From Acidimicrobiia bacterium (GTDB taxonomy: Bacteria; Actinomycetota; Acidimicrobiia; Acidimicrobiales; CAIXPF01), in NCBI GenBank assembly GCA_947476745.1, contig CANJRG010000001.1, positions 248,001 to 312,000 of the forward strand: a DNA stretch of 64,000 bases. The letters are read 5' to 3'. Shown here one piece after another: positions 1 to 8,661 of this stretch (within the stretch, counting starts at the first letter, position 1; every line of letters begins with the position of its first letter). The notes under the pieces are model-generated. The model was not told the DNA's origin. It saw nothing but the letters and a program-made list of their open reading frames with translations, and did not search any database. The translations under genes were made by a program, and so were the position numbers.

Positions 1-1
1 A

Positions 2-199
2 ACGCCGACCGGTCTGCGCCCGGACCCGGTGGCTGTCGCCCGCGACCAGCTGAACAGCGCCAACAGCGCTGGTGCGATAGTGATCTTCTGCCGCCTCGGT
101 ACCACGACGAGCGCCGATCAGCCGACCGGCAGCGGGCAACCGCTGCGGGCCGCGGCCAGCACCGCCCCGACCCCCGCGATGTTGCGGTCCGGACGCTGA
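2..199 (+). CDS. 3' end of an unidentified gene (partial)
   Basis: An open frame enters from the left edge and stops at a TGA at 197-199, giving about 65 residues. Its codons end mostly in G or C, as in the real genes nearby, which is the main reason to list it. It contains a short hydrophobic stretch (AGAIVIFCRLG) followed by an Ala/Pro/Thr-rich tail and no motif I recognise. It converges on the NifU-like gene, which ends at 269. The alternative is that the whole 1-268 stretch is non-coding. Confidence 0.3.
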   Translation, partial: TPTGLRPDPVAVARDQLNSANSAGAIVIFCRLGTTTSADQPTGSGQPLRAAASTAPTPAMLRSGR

Positions 200-268
200 C
201 CGACTCCGGGCTCCGCGGACCGGCGGCGGGTCGCACCCGGCATCGGAACAGGCACGACCCAGCGGTGC

Positions 269-946
269 TCAGCTGTAGAACGGGCTGCTGCCGGCCGAGT
301 GGTCCGTGGCGTCGATGACGTCGTTGATCTCGGGCATGGCCTCGATGATGGCCGCCTTGATCCCGTGGGTCAGCGTGGCCCGGCTCATCGAGCATCCCTG
401 GCAACCGCCGCCCATGGTCAGGTACACGTGGCCCGCGTCCTCGTCCACGCCGATCAGGGTGGCGAAGCCGCCGTGCGCGGCCAGCGACGGGTTGACCGAC
501 TGCTCGAGCAGGGTCTGCACCTTCTCGGCCATCGTGCCCGACAACTCGAGGTTGACCCCGGCCAACGGGTTCGGCCGGTTGGGGTTACGAATCACCAGCC
601 CGCCCTGGGCGTTGTTGGACGGCAGGTCCAGGGTCGAGCCCTGGAGGTTGATCAGGCTCTTGGCGGGGACGATGACGGCAAGACCTGACTGCACCGTCAC
701 CGAGTCGCCGTCGGCCACGTCCTCGAGTGGCTCGAAGGACAGGTCGTACTGGAAGTCCATGCCGACATGGCCGGTGATCTCCACGCGCAGGCCCATCAGG
801 TCGGCGTTGTCCTCGCCGGCGCGGAGCTCCAGGACCTTCTCGATGGCCTGGGGGGCGACCGTGAGCACGAACTCGACCAGCTCGGTCACCCCGTCGGTGG
901 AGCCGCCATCGGCCGCACCAGCGTCGGTCGTCTCGGTCGTCGACAT
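269..946 (-). CDS. NifU-like / NfuA-type Fe-S cluster carrier
   Basis: 225 residues in two parts. Residues about 20-115 resemble the A-type (IscA-like) fold but have lost the cluster-binding cysteines, as in the N-terminal half of NfuA proteins. Residues about 130-210 form the NifU C-terminal domain with the cluster-binding pair C182-x-x-C185 in a GGGCQGCSMS context. Such proteins hold a [4Fe-4S] cluster between two monomers and pass it to client enzymes in the cytoplasm. The start chosen is the ATG at 946, preceded by a purine-rich GAGAGTAGG. A longer in-frame extension upstream has no homologous character. No other isc/suf gene is nearby. Confidence 0.9.
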   Translation of the reverse strand: MSTTETTDAGAADGGSTDGVTELVEFVLTVAPQAIEKVLELRAGEDNADLMGLRVEITGHVGMDFQYDLSFEPLEDVADGDSVTVQSGLAVIVPAKSLINLQGSTLDLPSNNAQGGLVIRNPNRPNPLAGVNLELSGTMAEKVQTLLEQSVNPSLAAHGGFATLIGVDEDAGHVYLTMGGGCQGCSMSRATLTHGIKAAIIEAMPEINDVIDATDHSAGSSPFYS

Positions 947-1064
947 CACGCACCTACTCTCTCGGGGCTGACACGGCCGGGCCGGCCGCCCGGGATTTCC
1001 AGCATCGCCGTAGGAGAAATGGTAGCGGCCGCAGCTCCCCCGGGACAGGGGCGGAGCGCGACGG

Positions 1065-1859
1065 TCAGTGCTCGGCGTTGCCGGCGTTGCGCCAGTCCTG
1101 GCCACCGCCCCACACGTTGAGCTTCTCCCCGGTGAGATAACCGGCCCGCTCCGAACAGAAGAAGCGCACCACATCGGCCACGTCCTCGGGCTGGCACACC
1201 CGCCCGAACGGCATGATCGTGTCCAGCGCCCGCATGTCCTGCACGCCGGCCACAGCACGGGCCAGACGCCGACCCATGTCGGTCTCCACCAGGCCCGGCG
1301 CCACGATGTTGACGTGGATGCCGTTCGGCCGCTCCTCCTTGGCCAGGGTCAGGGCCAGAGCCTCGAGCGCGGCCTTGCCCATGTTGTAGGGCGCGCCGTT
1401 GGCCCCGTTGGAGATCGTCGCCACCGACGAGATCATGACGATGTCGCCCCGGGGGCGGGTGCGCATCGTCGGCAGCACCAGCTTGGACATGTTCCAGGCC
1501 CCGAACGCGTGGGTGTGCACGACCCGGGCCATCTCCGCGGGATCGGTGTCGGCCACAGCCCGGCCCTGGCTGGCGATCCCGCCGTTGTTGACCAGGATGT
1601 CCACGTAACCGAAGTGCGCGACCGCGGCGTCCACCAGCGCGGTACAGGCGTCGAAGTCGTCGATCGAGGCGGCCACCGCGATGGCCTGACGTCCGAGGGC
1701 CTCGATCCCGGCCACGGTCTCCGCCGCGGCCTCGGCATCGCGCCGGTAGTTCACCACCACATCGGCGCCGTCGGCCGCCAGGCCCAACGCGATCGCCTTG
1801 CCGATTCCCCGGCCGCCACCGGTGATGATGGCGACCCTTCCCGTGAGTTCACCCGACAT
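1065..1859 (-). CDS. SDR-family oxidoreductase (3-oxoacyl reductase-like)
   Basis: 264 residues, the normal size for a classical short-chain dehydrogenase. The Rossmann motif TGGGRGIG lies at residues 13-20, NNGG (usually NNAG) at 91-94, and the active site is S144/S145, Y158 and K162 (YNMGK). The C-terminal part carries the APGLVETDM and YLTGE-type motifs of FabG-like enzymes. It should reduce or oxidise a carbonyl/alcohol substrate with NAD(P)H; the substrate cannot be read from the sequence. The ATG at 1859 is chosen because a TACCGT box lies 7 bases upstream; a GTG at 1862 directly precedes it. Confidence 0.92.
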   Translation of the reverse strand: MSGELTGRVAIITGGGRGIGKAIALGLAADGADVVVNYRRDAEAAAETVAGIEALGRQAIAVAASIDDFDACTALVDAAVAHFGYVDILVNNGGIASQGRAVADTDPAEMARVVHTHAFGAWNMSKLVLPTMRTRPRGDIVMISSVATISNGANGAPYNMGKAALEALALTLAKEERPNGIHVNIVAPGLVETDMGRRLARAVAGVQDMRALDTIMPFGRVCQPEDVADVVRFFCSERAGYLTGEKLNVWGGGQDWRNAGNAEH

Positions 1860-1866
1860 CACAACG

Positions 1867-1872
1867 ACGGTA
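1867..1872 (-). promoter_or_regulatory. -10-like box of the SDR gene
   Basis: TACCGT on the minus strand ends 7 bases before the ATG at 1859, with no Shine-Dalgarno sequence between them. This fits a leaderless transcript. Confidence 0.5.
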
Positions 1873-1884
1873 GTGCCCGTCGAC

Positions 1885-2706
1885 TCAGCTCCGCAGGTCC
1901 GGACCCCGGTCGGTGCGCAACTCGGCCACCACCGCGTAGTGGTCCGACGCCATGACCCCCTCGACCGGCTCGGTGCCGGCCAGGCGCACGGTCCGTACCG
2001 AGCCGAGGGGTTTCGGTCGGGGCCAGCTGACCAGGACGTAATCGAGACGACGGTTGGGAAAGGAGGCGTCGGCGAGGTACGGGTTGGCCCCGTGCCACGT
2101 GTGGCCGGCCCCCGCGCCGCCGGCCACCTCCCAGGCGTCGGTGAAGGCCAGGCCCGGCACCGGCACCGGAGCCGCCCCGGTCAGCATCCGGACCTCGTCG
2201 CTGTGGGGCACGGCGTTGAGGTCGCCGGTGAGCACCACCGGGAAGCCGTCGGCCGGGTCGGGACGGTAGGCGTCGACCAGACGGCACAACGCCGTCGCCT
2301 GGGCCTGGCGGGTGGCGCTGCCGTCGAAGGCCCAGTCGAGATGGGTGGTCACGAACAGCACCGGTCCGAAGGGCGAGGCCACCCTCGCCACCACCGCCTG
2401 ACGATGCGAGGCCCCGCCGTTGGCGTCGGGCAGCACGACGTGGTCGTGCCACTCGAAGGGCCAGCGCGACAGCACCGCGTTGGTGAAGGCCAACCCGTTG
2501 CGGAAGCGCAGCTCGCCGTGCGCCACGTGGAAGCCGAGCTGCTCGCCCAACGCCTCGGCCTGGTTGGTGCCGCCCTCCTCGGCCCACACCTCCTGCAGAC
2601 CGATCAGATCGGCGGACTGCTCGGCGAGGACGGCGGCGATCGCGGCCTGACGGGCCGGCCATGGACCGAAGCGCCACCACAGGTTCCAGGTCATGACTCG
2701 CAGCAC
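1885..2706 (-). CDS. Endonuclease/exonuclease/phosphatase (EEP) family hydrolase
   Basis: 273 residues covering the whole EEP (DNase I-like) domain. Visible motifs are TWNL near the start, LQEVW with the metal-binding E39, THLDW, TGDLNAVP with the catalytic Asp/Asn pair, and SDHYAVVAEL near the C-terminus. These proteins cleave phosphodiester or phosphomonoester bonds using Mg2+. There is no signal peptide, so the enzyme is probably cytoplasmic; the substrate is unknown. The start is a GTG at 2706; an in-frame ATG at 2694 would remove four residues. Confidence 0.88.
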   Translation of the reverse strand: MLRVMTWNLWWRFGPWPARQAAIAAVLAEQSADLIGLQEVWAEEGGTNQAEALGEQLGFHVAHGELRFRNGLAFTNAVLSRWPFEWHDHVVLPDANGGASHRQAVVARVASPFGPVLFVTTHLDWAFDGSATRQAQATALCRLVDAYRPDPADGFPVVLTGDLNAVPHSDEVRMLTGAAPVPVPGLAFTDAWEVAGGAGAGHTWHGANPYLADASFPNRRLDYVLVSWPRPKPLGSVRTVRLAGTEPVEGVMASDHYAVVAELRTDRGPDLRS

Positions 2707-2754
2707 GCAGGACCGCCTTTCGACCGGCCGGAGCCTACCGATCGGTACCTGCCG

Positions 2755-2820
2755 GGAACCGGCCGGACCGGACCGGACCGGCGGGCCCGGACCGGACCAG
2801 CGGCCACGGGCCCACGGGAC
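2755..2820. repeat. GGACC/CCGGA low-complexity spacer
   Basis: The gap between the ABC-F gene and the EEP gene is built largely from iterated GGACC/CCGGACC pentamers and near copies. It contains no credible ORF. It probably arose by replication slippage in GC-rich DNA. Confidence 0.5.
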
Positions 2821-2844
2821 CGGACCGCGCGCGACCGGGTTGCG

Positions 2845-4671
2845 TCAGCCGGACTCGGACTCGGCGGCGAGTTCCAACCAACGTTCCTCGACCGCGTCGA
2901 TGGCCGCGGTGACCTCGGCCAACTCGGTTCCGATACGGGCCAGTGCGGCGATGTCGGCCGCCGCGCCGGCCTCCTCGAGCCGGGCATTGAGCGCATCGCG
3001 GTTGCGGGCCAGGGTGGCGAGCTCCTTCTCGGTGTCACGGAGCCGGTGGCGCAAGGTGCTGGCCGACGGCTTACCCCCGGGCGCACGCTTCGGCGGCGCC
3101 GGCTTGCCGGTCGCGGTCTTGCCGGAAGCGGCGGACCTGCCGGTCGCGGTCTTGCCGGAGGCGCCGAACCTGCCGGTGGGCGGGGCGAAACCCGGGACCG
3201 CGGCCGCGGCCCGGTCGGCCAGCCAGCGGGACAGACCGCCGGGCCGGCGGGTCGCACCAGCGTTGCCGTCCACGATGATCACATCGGTCACGGTGCGCTC
3301 GAGGAACGCCCGGTCGTGGCTGACCACCACCAACGCCCCGGGCCAGTCCTCCAGGAAGTCCTCGAGTACCCGGAGGGTGTCGAGGTCGAGGTCGTTGGTC
3401 GGCTCGTCGAGCAGCAGGACATTGGGCCGCTGGGCCAGGGTCGCCACCAGCTGCAGCCGACGCCGCTCGCCACCCGACAGCGTGCCGACGGGCGCCCACG
3501 CATTGTCCTTGTCGAACCAGAACCGTTCGAGGAAGGCCTCGTCGCTCCAGTCCGGCCGGCGGGCGGGACCGGCCACTACATCGACCGGACGCAGCGCCGG
3601 ATCGAGATCCTGACCGAGCTGGTCCCAGTAGCCGAGCCGGACGGCGGGGCCGGTCACCACCGCACCGGCGGTCGGCGCCAGGCGCCCGGCCAGGACATCG
3701 AGCAGGGTCGACTTCCCGGCGCCGTTGAGCCCGATGATCCCCAACCGTTCGTCGGGGTCGAGGGCCAGGTCGACGCCATCGAGCACCGGGCGGATCTCGC
3801 CCGGCGCCGCGAGGTCGGGATAGCCGGCACGAACCGAACGCAGCTCGATCACCGTGTCGCCGAGACGCGGGGTCGCCGCGATGTGCAGGTCGAGGGCGAC
3901 GCCTCGCGCCGCGCCGGGGGCGCGACTCTGCACGGTCTGGGTCGCGGCGGCGATACGTGCCTTGGGCTTGCGGGTACGGGCCGGTGCCCCCCGTCGCAGC
4001 CAGGCCAGCTCGGAACGGGCGAGGTTGCGACGGACGTCCTCGGCCCGGACCGTCTGGGCCTCGCGCTCGGCCCGGGCGTCGAGGTAGGCCGCATACCCGC
4101 CCTGGTGCACGTAGGCACGGCCCCGGTCGAGCTCCACGATGCGGTTGGTGACCCGGTCGAGGACGTGGCGGTCGTGGGTGACCAGCAGCACGGCACCGCG
4201 GAACCGCTTGAGTTCGGCCTCCAGCCACTCGATGCCGTCCACGTCGAGGTGGTTGGTCGGTTCGTCCAGGATCAGCAGATCGGCCGGGTTCAGCAGTGCG
4301 CGGGCCAGGGCCACCCGCTTGCGCTGGCCACCCGACAACTGCTGCACCCGCCGATCGAACAGCTTGCCGAGCCCGAGACGGGTCAGGGCCGCCTCGGCCT
4401 CCCAGCCCTCGCCGACTGCGGCCAGCGCCGTCGTGTCGGGAAGGTCGCCGCCCTGGTCGAGCAGGCTGATACGCGCCCCCGCACCGCGTCGGACGGTGCC
4501 GCGCTCCGGTGGCTCCAACCCAGCCACCACCCGCAGCAACGTCGACTTGCCGGTGCCGTTGATGCCGACGACGCCGATGCGCTCGCCGGTGGAGACGGTG
4601 AGCGACACGTCCGACAGCAGCGGTCGGTCGGGACGGCTCATGGACACGGCGGAGAGGTCGACCACGATCAT
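2845..4671 (-). CDS. ABC-F family ATPase (Uup-like)
   Basis: 608 residues with two ABC cassettes and no membrane segments. Cassette 1 has Walker A GINGTGKST at about 36-44, signature LSGGQ and Walker B LILDEPTNHLD. Cassette 2 has GLNGAGKST, LSGGE and LLLDEPTNDLD. The C-terminus (about 535-605) is a charged coiled coil, as in Uup. ABC-F proteins act on the ribosome or on DNA branch structures, not in transport. A linker before the coiled coil holds two near-identical copies of ASGKTATG, encoded by a roughly 33-base repeat at about 3105-3175. The gene is transcribed away from the SGNH hydrolase gene. Confidence 0.93.
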   Translation of the reverse strand: MIVVDLSAVSMSRPDRPLLSDVSLTVSTGERIGVVGINGTGKSTLLRVVAGLEPPERGTVRRGAGARISLLDQGGDLPDTTALAAVGEGWEAEAALTRLGLGKLFDRRVQQLSGGQRKRVALARALLNPADLLILDEPTNHLDVDGIEWLEAELKRFRGAVLLVTHDRHVLDRVTNRIVELDRGRAYVHQGGYAAYLDARAEREAQTVRAEDVRRNLARSELAWLRRGAPARTRKPKARIAAATQTVQSRAPGAARGVALDLHIAATPRLGDTVIELRSVRAGYPDLAAPGEIRPVLDGVDLALDPDERLGIIGLNGAGKSTLLDVLAGRLAPTAGAVVTGPAVRLGYWDQLGQDLDPALRPVDVVAGPARRPDWSDEAFLERFWFDKDNAWAPVGTLSGGERRRLQLVATLAQRPNVLLLDEPTNDLDLDTLRVLEDFLEDWPGALVVVSHDRAFLERTVTDVIIVDGNAGATRRPGGLSRWLADRAAAAVPGFAPPTGRFGASGKTATGRSAASGKTATGKPAPPKRAPGGKPSASTLRHRLRDTEKELATLARNRDALNARLEEAGAAADIAALARIGTELAEVTAAIDAVEERWLELAAESESG

Positions 4672-4681
4672 GACGCTGCAA

Positions 4682-4687
4682 AGGGTA
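4682..4687 (-). promoter_or_regulatory. -10-like box of the ABC-F gene
   Basis: TACCCT on the minus strand lies 10 bases before the ATG at 4671. It sits in the 39-base gap to the divergent SGNH gene, so both promoters must overlap here. Confidence 0.45.
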
Positions 4688-4710
4688 GGCGCTCATGCCA
4701 ACCTGGCCAC

Positions 4711-5424
4711 GTGGCCCCGTTCACCGATCCCGTGCAACTCCCACGACCCGAGCAACGCCGATGGCGGCCGACCCCGACCCAGGTCGCCTCCTGGGTACAC
4801 CCCGGGGTACGCCGGGTCGCCTCGACGATCGACCGACGCCAGGCCGAGTGGGACGCCCACAATACCGACCAGCAGCACGCCGCCGGGCCCCTGTGGGTGG
4901 CCCTCGGCGATTCCAGCGTGGTCGGGGTCGGGGCATCGTCGATCGACCGCACGGCCACCATGGTCGTGTACCGGCACCTGCTCGCCGTCGACAGGCAGCC
5001 GTGGCGGCTGATCAACCTCGGGCGTTATGGGGCCAAGCTCGACGAGGTGACCCGGACGCAGCTGACGCGGCTGTACGACTGGGGCCCGCCGACGTTGGTC
5101 ACCGTCGGCGCAGGTGCCAACGACGTGGCCTGGTCCTTCGGTACCGCGTCGACGCAGGACGCGTTCGGCCGACTGCTCGACGGGTTGCCGCTGGGCGCCG
5201 TGGTCGGCACCGTACCGGCCGGCTGGTTCGGCAAGGGCCTGCGCATCAACGACTGGCTCCGCCAGCAGGCCCGGGACCGCGATCTCCGGGTGGCCGAGGC
5301 CGGGGTGCTCCCGCACTGGCGAAGCCAGGTGGCCGCCGACGGCTTCCATCCCAACGACGACGGCTACCGCTTCATCGCCGAGGGTGTGCTCGCCGCGCTG
5401 GGCATCGACGCCCCCACCGGCTGA
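4711..5424 (+). CDS. SGNH/GDSL-family hydrolase
   Basis: 237 residues. The nucleophile is S68 in ALGDSSVVGVGA (block I). Block III is GAGANDVAW and block V is DGFHPNDDGY with the catalytic Asp/His. This is the SGNH esterase/lipase fold, which acts on esters or acetyl groups. There is no signal peptide or lipobox, so an intracellular esterase is most likely. The GTG at 4711 is the first start that keeps the N-terminus outside the divergent ABC-F promoter. The frame is open far upstream, but that part is only the shadow of genes on the other strand. Confidence 0.85.
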   Translation: MAPFTDPVQLPRPEQRRWRPTPTQVASWVHPGVRRVASTIDRRQAEWDAHNTDQQHAAGPLWVALGDSSVVGVGASSIDRTATMVVYRHLLAVDRQPWRLINLGRYGAKLDEVTRTQLTRLYDWGPPTLVTVGAGANDVAWSFGTASTQDAFGRLLDGLPLGAVVGTVPAGWFGKGLRINDWLRQQARDRDLRVAEAGVLPHWRSQVAADGFHPNDDGYRFIAEGVLAALGIDAPTG

Positions 5425-5475
5425 CCGCCGGGGCGGGTCTCCGGACAGGTCCCCGACAGGCCACCGACCCGTCGG

Positions 5476-5481
5476 TACGAT
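5476..5481 (+). promoter_or_regulatory. -10-like box of the DUF3097 gene
   Basis: TACGAT ends 6 bases before the GTG at 5488, leaving no room for a ribosome binding site. Confidence 0.55.
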
Positions 5482-5487
5482 CGCCCG

Positions 5488-6312
5488 GTGCAGCAGCGAA
5501 GGACCGGTGACGGCATCGTCGCAGGGCCGGTCGACGTCGACCGTAAGCGTCAGCCCACCCCGCGTCGCCCCATGGCCCCTGGTTTGGTGGTCGAACATCG
5601 CGCCAGCGGCGTGGTCGGCGCGGTGGTCAGCTGGGGCAAAGGCCAGGTGCTGATGCGGGACCGCCGCGGCGCCCAGCACCGCTTCCCCCTCGAGGAGGGC
5701 GGCTACCTGATAGACGGCAGGATCGCCACCCTCGTGGTGCCGCCCAGCACACGCGACAGCACCCCGAAGCGCACAGCGTCGGGCTCCATCGCCGTCCCGG
5801 GGGCACCCGCCAAGGTGGCCCGCGGGAGCCGCCTGTGGGTCGAGGGCCGCCATGACGCCGAGCTCGTCGAGAAGGTGTGGGGCGACGACCTCCGCCACGA
5901 AGGCGTCGTCGTCGAACTGCTCGACGGCATCGATCACCTCGCACAACGCATCGAGGCGTTCGGCCCCGAACCCGGACGCCGTCTCGGCGTGCTCGTCGAC
6001 CATCTCGTGACCGGCTCCAAGGAAGCGCGCATTGCGGCATCGGTACGCCATCCCGACGTCTGCGTCCGCGGCCATCGCTTCGTCGACGTCTGGGCCGCCA
6101 TCAAACCCAGTCTGGTCGGCCTGCCCACCTGGCCCGAGGTCGGCCGGGACCGCCCGTGGAAGGACGGGATCTGCGCGGCGCTGGGGGTGTCGGATCCCCC
6201 GCAGTTCTGGAAGCAACTGCTGGGCAAGGTACGCACCTACGCCGATCTCGACCCGACCCTGGTGGGCGCGGTCGAGGAGCTCATCGACTTCGTCACCGAC
6301 CCCGGGACCTGA
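5488..6312 (+). CDS. DUF3097 domain protein
   Basis: 274 residues matching the actinobacterial DUF3097 family along its length. The recognisable core is LWVEGRHDAELVEKVWG followed by GVVVELLDG, which resembles the acidic strand-loop elements of TOPRIM-type nucleases/primases. A later conserved block is RHPDVCVRGHRFVDVWAAIKP. No biochemical role is established as far as I know. It has its own promoter-like box and is followed by a 230-base gap before the site-2 protease gene. The GTG start is fixed by that box. Confidence 0.85.
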   Translation: MQQRRTGDGIVAGPVDVDRKRQPTPRRPMAPGLVVEHRASGVVGAVVSWGKGQVLMRDRRGAQHRFPLEEGGYLIDGRIATLVVPPSTRDSTPKRTASGSIAVPGAPAKVARGSRLWVEGRHDAELVEKVWGDDLRHEGVVVELLDGIDHLAQRIEAFGPEPGRRLGVLVDHLVTGSKEARIAASVRHPDVCVRGHRFVDVWAAIKPSLVGLPTWPEVGRDRPWKDGICAALGVSDPPQFWKQLLGKVRTYADLDPTLVGAVEELIDFVTDPGT

Positions 6313-6530
6313 CCCGGCGGGCTGGCGTCGATGCGTCACGGGTAGGAGCCCTTACCGGCCCCTACCCGCTCGCCTGGCCCACCTCGGAGGACCCGTCGCA
6401 CGTCGCCGCGGTCGACCACCCCAGCGTGCAACCCACCGCGGCCGCCACGAATGAGCCGACCGACCCACCACGGTCCACACTGGTGGTACGTACTCGGTCG
6501 GCACGGCCGCTCGACACGGGCACAGAGATG

Positions 6531-6536
6531 AGGAGG
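6531..6536 (+). promoter_or_regulatory. Shine-Dalgarno AGGAGG deciding the site-2 protease start
   Basis: A perfect AGGAGG lies 6 bases before the GTG at 6543. It favours that codon over the in-frame ATG at 6528, which has no such site. Confidence 0.7.
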
Positions 6537-6542
6537 GCAGCG

Positions 6543-7658
6543 GTGAGCGGACGAGGCGAGCTGTCCCTCGGACGCATCCTCGGTGTCCGGGTGGGCATCA
6601 GCTGGGGGCTGTTGCTGGTGAGCGCGCTGGTGACGTTGACCCTGGCGCTGAACCAGTACCCGGCCGCGTTTCCCGGGCACGGACCCCTGCGCTACTGGGC
6701 TGCGGGCGTGGCTACGACCCTGCTGTTCGCACTGTCGATCCTGGTCCACGAGCTCGGCCATGCCACCGTCGCCCGCGGGGAGGACGTCGAGGTCGAGGGG
6801 GTGACCCTGTGGATGTTCGGCGGGGTGGCCCGGTTGGGCTCGCCACCGCGGACCGCCGCCGCCGAGGCTCGCATCGCCCTGGCCGGCCCCGCCGCCACCG
6901 GCATCGCCAGCGGCGTGTTCTGGGTGCTCGCGGCGGTCACCGAGGCGGCGAACCGGCCGACGCTGAGTTCCGCCATGTTCGACTGGCTGGCCCGGACGAA
7001 CCTGCTGCTGCTGGCGCTGAACCTGTTACCGGCACTGCCGCTCGACGGCGGTCGGGTCCTCGGGGCGGCGGTGTGGGGTGTGACCCGCCGACAGGACACC
7101 GGGGAGACCGTGGCCGCCCGCGCCGGCTGGCTGGTCGGTGGGTCGCTCGGGTTGTTCGGCGTGCTGCAGCTGCGCAGCGACGGGTCGGCGGCGGTGTGGG
7201 CGATCGTCATCGCAGTGTTCGTGCTCGGCGCGTCCAGCGAGTTCGAGCGGCGGCGACGAGTCGCCGAAGGGCTGGCGCACCAGGTCGTGAGCGATGTCAT
7301 GCGCCCCCATCCACCGGTGGTGGACAGCTGGATGACCGCCGATCAACTGCTGCGCCATCACGACCCGCAAGCGGTGGCGGTGCCCCACGACGTGTTCCCG
7401 GTCCGCGGCCCCGACGGCACCATCATCGGGGTGGTCCGCCTCCTCACGGCACTCGCCGTGCCGGTCCAAGCCCGCCCCGAGGTCAGCGTTGCCGAGCTCA
7501 CCGAGCCGCGACGCGACGTCCCGGTGGTCCGGGCCGACGCGCCGCTGCTCGCCGTGATCGCCGATCACCCGGAGGTGCAGCGCGGCGCGGTCATGGTGAT
7601 CGACGGGAGCGGACAGGTGGTCGGCGTTCTCGGCCCCGATTGCCTGCAGCGGCGGTGA
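6543..7658 (+). CDS. Site-2 protease (M50) with C-terminal CBS-like region
   Basis: 371 residues. The zinc motif HELGH is at 69-73 inside a membrane helix, and the third ligand is in NLLPALPLDGG at 160-170. About five to six hydrophobic segments lie between residues 15 and 235. The C-terminal 130 residues have the hydrophobic pattern of two CBS repeats (VVSDVMRPHPPVV; VPVVRADAPLLAVI). This is the architecture of actinobacterial intramembrane proteases that cut anti-sigma factors or other membrane regulators and sense nucleotides through CBS domains. No anti-sigma or sigma gene is adjacent, so the target is unknown. Confidence 0.92.
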   Translation: MSGRGELSLGRILGVRVGISWGLLLVSALVTLTLALNQYPAAFPGHGPLRYWAAGVATTLLFALSILVHELGHATVARGEDVEVEGVTLWMFGGVARLGSPPRTAAAEARIALAGPAATGIASGVFWVLAAVTEAANRPTLSSAMFDWLARTNLLLLALNLLPALPLDGGRVLGAAVWGVTRRQDTGETVAARAGWLVGGSLGLFGVLQLRSDGSAAVWAIVIAVFVLGASSEFERRRRVAEGLAHQVVSDVMRPHPPVVDSWMTADQLLRHHDPQAVAVPHDVFPVRGPDGTIIGVVRLLTALAVPVQARPEVSVAELTEPRRDVPVVRADAPLLAVIADHPEVQRGAVMVIDGSGQVVGVLGPDCLQRR

Positions 7659-7761
7659 GCGACGTGACTCCCCCGGCCGACCCCCCGGCCGACCCGCCGG
7701 TCGGGCGTGGGCCGGGCTCGGCGGAGCGGCGCACCGTTCCCGTGGTCACGGAGCCGCCGGG

Positions 7762-7767
7762 TAAGGT
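7762..7767 (+). promoter_or_regulatory. -10-like box of the hydroxyacyl-CoA dehydrogenase gene
   Basis: TAAGGT ends 7 bases before the ATG at 7775, with no Shine-Dalgarno sequence between them. Confidence 0.55.
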
Positions 7768-7774
7768 TCGCCCC

Positions 7775-8632
7775 ATGATCGAACGTGTCGGGGTGGTCGG
7801 CTGCGGATTGATGGGATCGGGCATCGCCGAGGTGTGTGCTCGTGCCGGCTTCGACGTGCTGGTGCACGAGGTCGATGCCGGGGCCGCCGAGCGCGGCCGG
7901 GACCGGCTGGTCAAATCGCTCGACCGGGCGGTGACAGCGAACAAGCTCGACCCTGGGTCCCGTGACGAGACGGTGCAACGGCTGGGCTTCACCACCGATC
8001 TCGGCGATTTCGCCGACCGCGACCTGGTGGTCGAAGCGGTGATCGAGAGCGAGGACGCCAAGGTGGCGGTGTTCCGCACCCTGGACCAGGTCATCACCAA
8101 CCCCGACGTCATCCTGGCCTCGAACACCTCGTCGATCCCGATCATGAAGCTGGCCATGGCCACCGGCCGGCCCGCCAACGTCATCGGCATGCACTTCTTC
8201 AACCCGGTGCCGGTGATGAACCTCGTCGAGGTCGTCACCTCCCTGCTGACCTCCGAGGTCACCGAGCAGCAGGTGGACACCTTCGCCTCCCAGCAGCTGC
8301 ACAAGCGGGTGATTCGTAGCCAGGACCGGGCCGGGTTCATCGTCAACGCCCTGCTCATCCCCTACATCCTCTCGGCGATCCGCATGCTCGAGTCGGGCTT
8401 CGCCACCGCGCCGGACATCGATGCAGGCATGGTCGAAGGCTGCAACCACCCGATGGGACCGCTGGCACTGGCCGACCTGATCGGCCTCGACACCACCATG
8501 GCCGTGGCCGAGTCGCTCTACGACGAGTTCCGTGAGCAGCTCTACGCCCCGCCGCCGCTGCTGGCCCGCATGAACGAGGCCGGGCTGCTCGGCCGCAAGG
8601 CGGGCCGCGGCTTCTACGAATACAAGCGCTGA
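7775..8632 (+). CDS. 3-hydroxybutyryl-CoA / 3-hydroxyacyl-CoA dehydrogenase
   Basis: 285 residues, the standard length of a stand-alone FadB2/Hbd-type enzyme. The NAD-binding motif GCGLMGSG is at 9-16, followed by the NTSSIPI and HFFNPVPVMNLVEV signatures, in which the His is catalytic. The C-terminal domain has RAGFIVNALLIPY, NHPMGPLALADLIGLD and GRKAGRGFYEYK. It oxidises L-3-hydroxyacyl-CoA with NAD(P)+, in beta-oxidation or in reverse. With the two crotonases, CoA transferases and thioesterases elsewhere in the window it points to active acyl-CoA metabolism. Confidence 0.95.
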   Translation: MIERVGVVGCGLMGSGIAEVCARAGFDVLVHEVDAGAAERGRDRLVKSLDRAVTANKLDPGSRDETVQRLGFTTDLGDFADRDLVVEAVIESEDAKVAVFRTLDQVITNPDVILASNTSSIPIMKLAMATGRPANVIGMHFFNPVPVMNLVEVVTSLLTSEVTEQQVDTFASQQLHKRVIRSQDRAGFIVNALLIPYILSAIRMLESGFATAPDIDAGMVEGCNHPMGPLALADLIGLDTTMAVAESLYDEFREQLYAPPPLLARMNEAGLLGRKAGRGFYEYKR

Positions 8633-8661
8633 GCGCTCGCCCGGACCGGCACGACAGGGAG

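Noticed and set aside
1798-4710. Very long + strand open frame reading antisense through the ABC-F and EEP genes
   Set aside because: High GC leaves few stops in antisense frames. Only the part from 4711 on has family motifs (SGNH), and the rest mirrors real genes.
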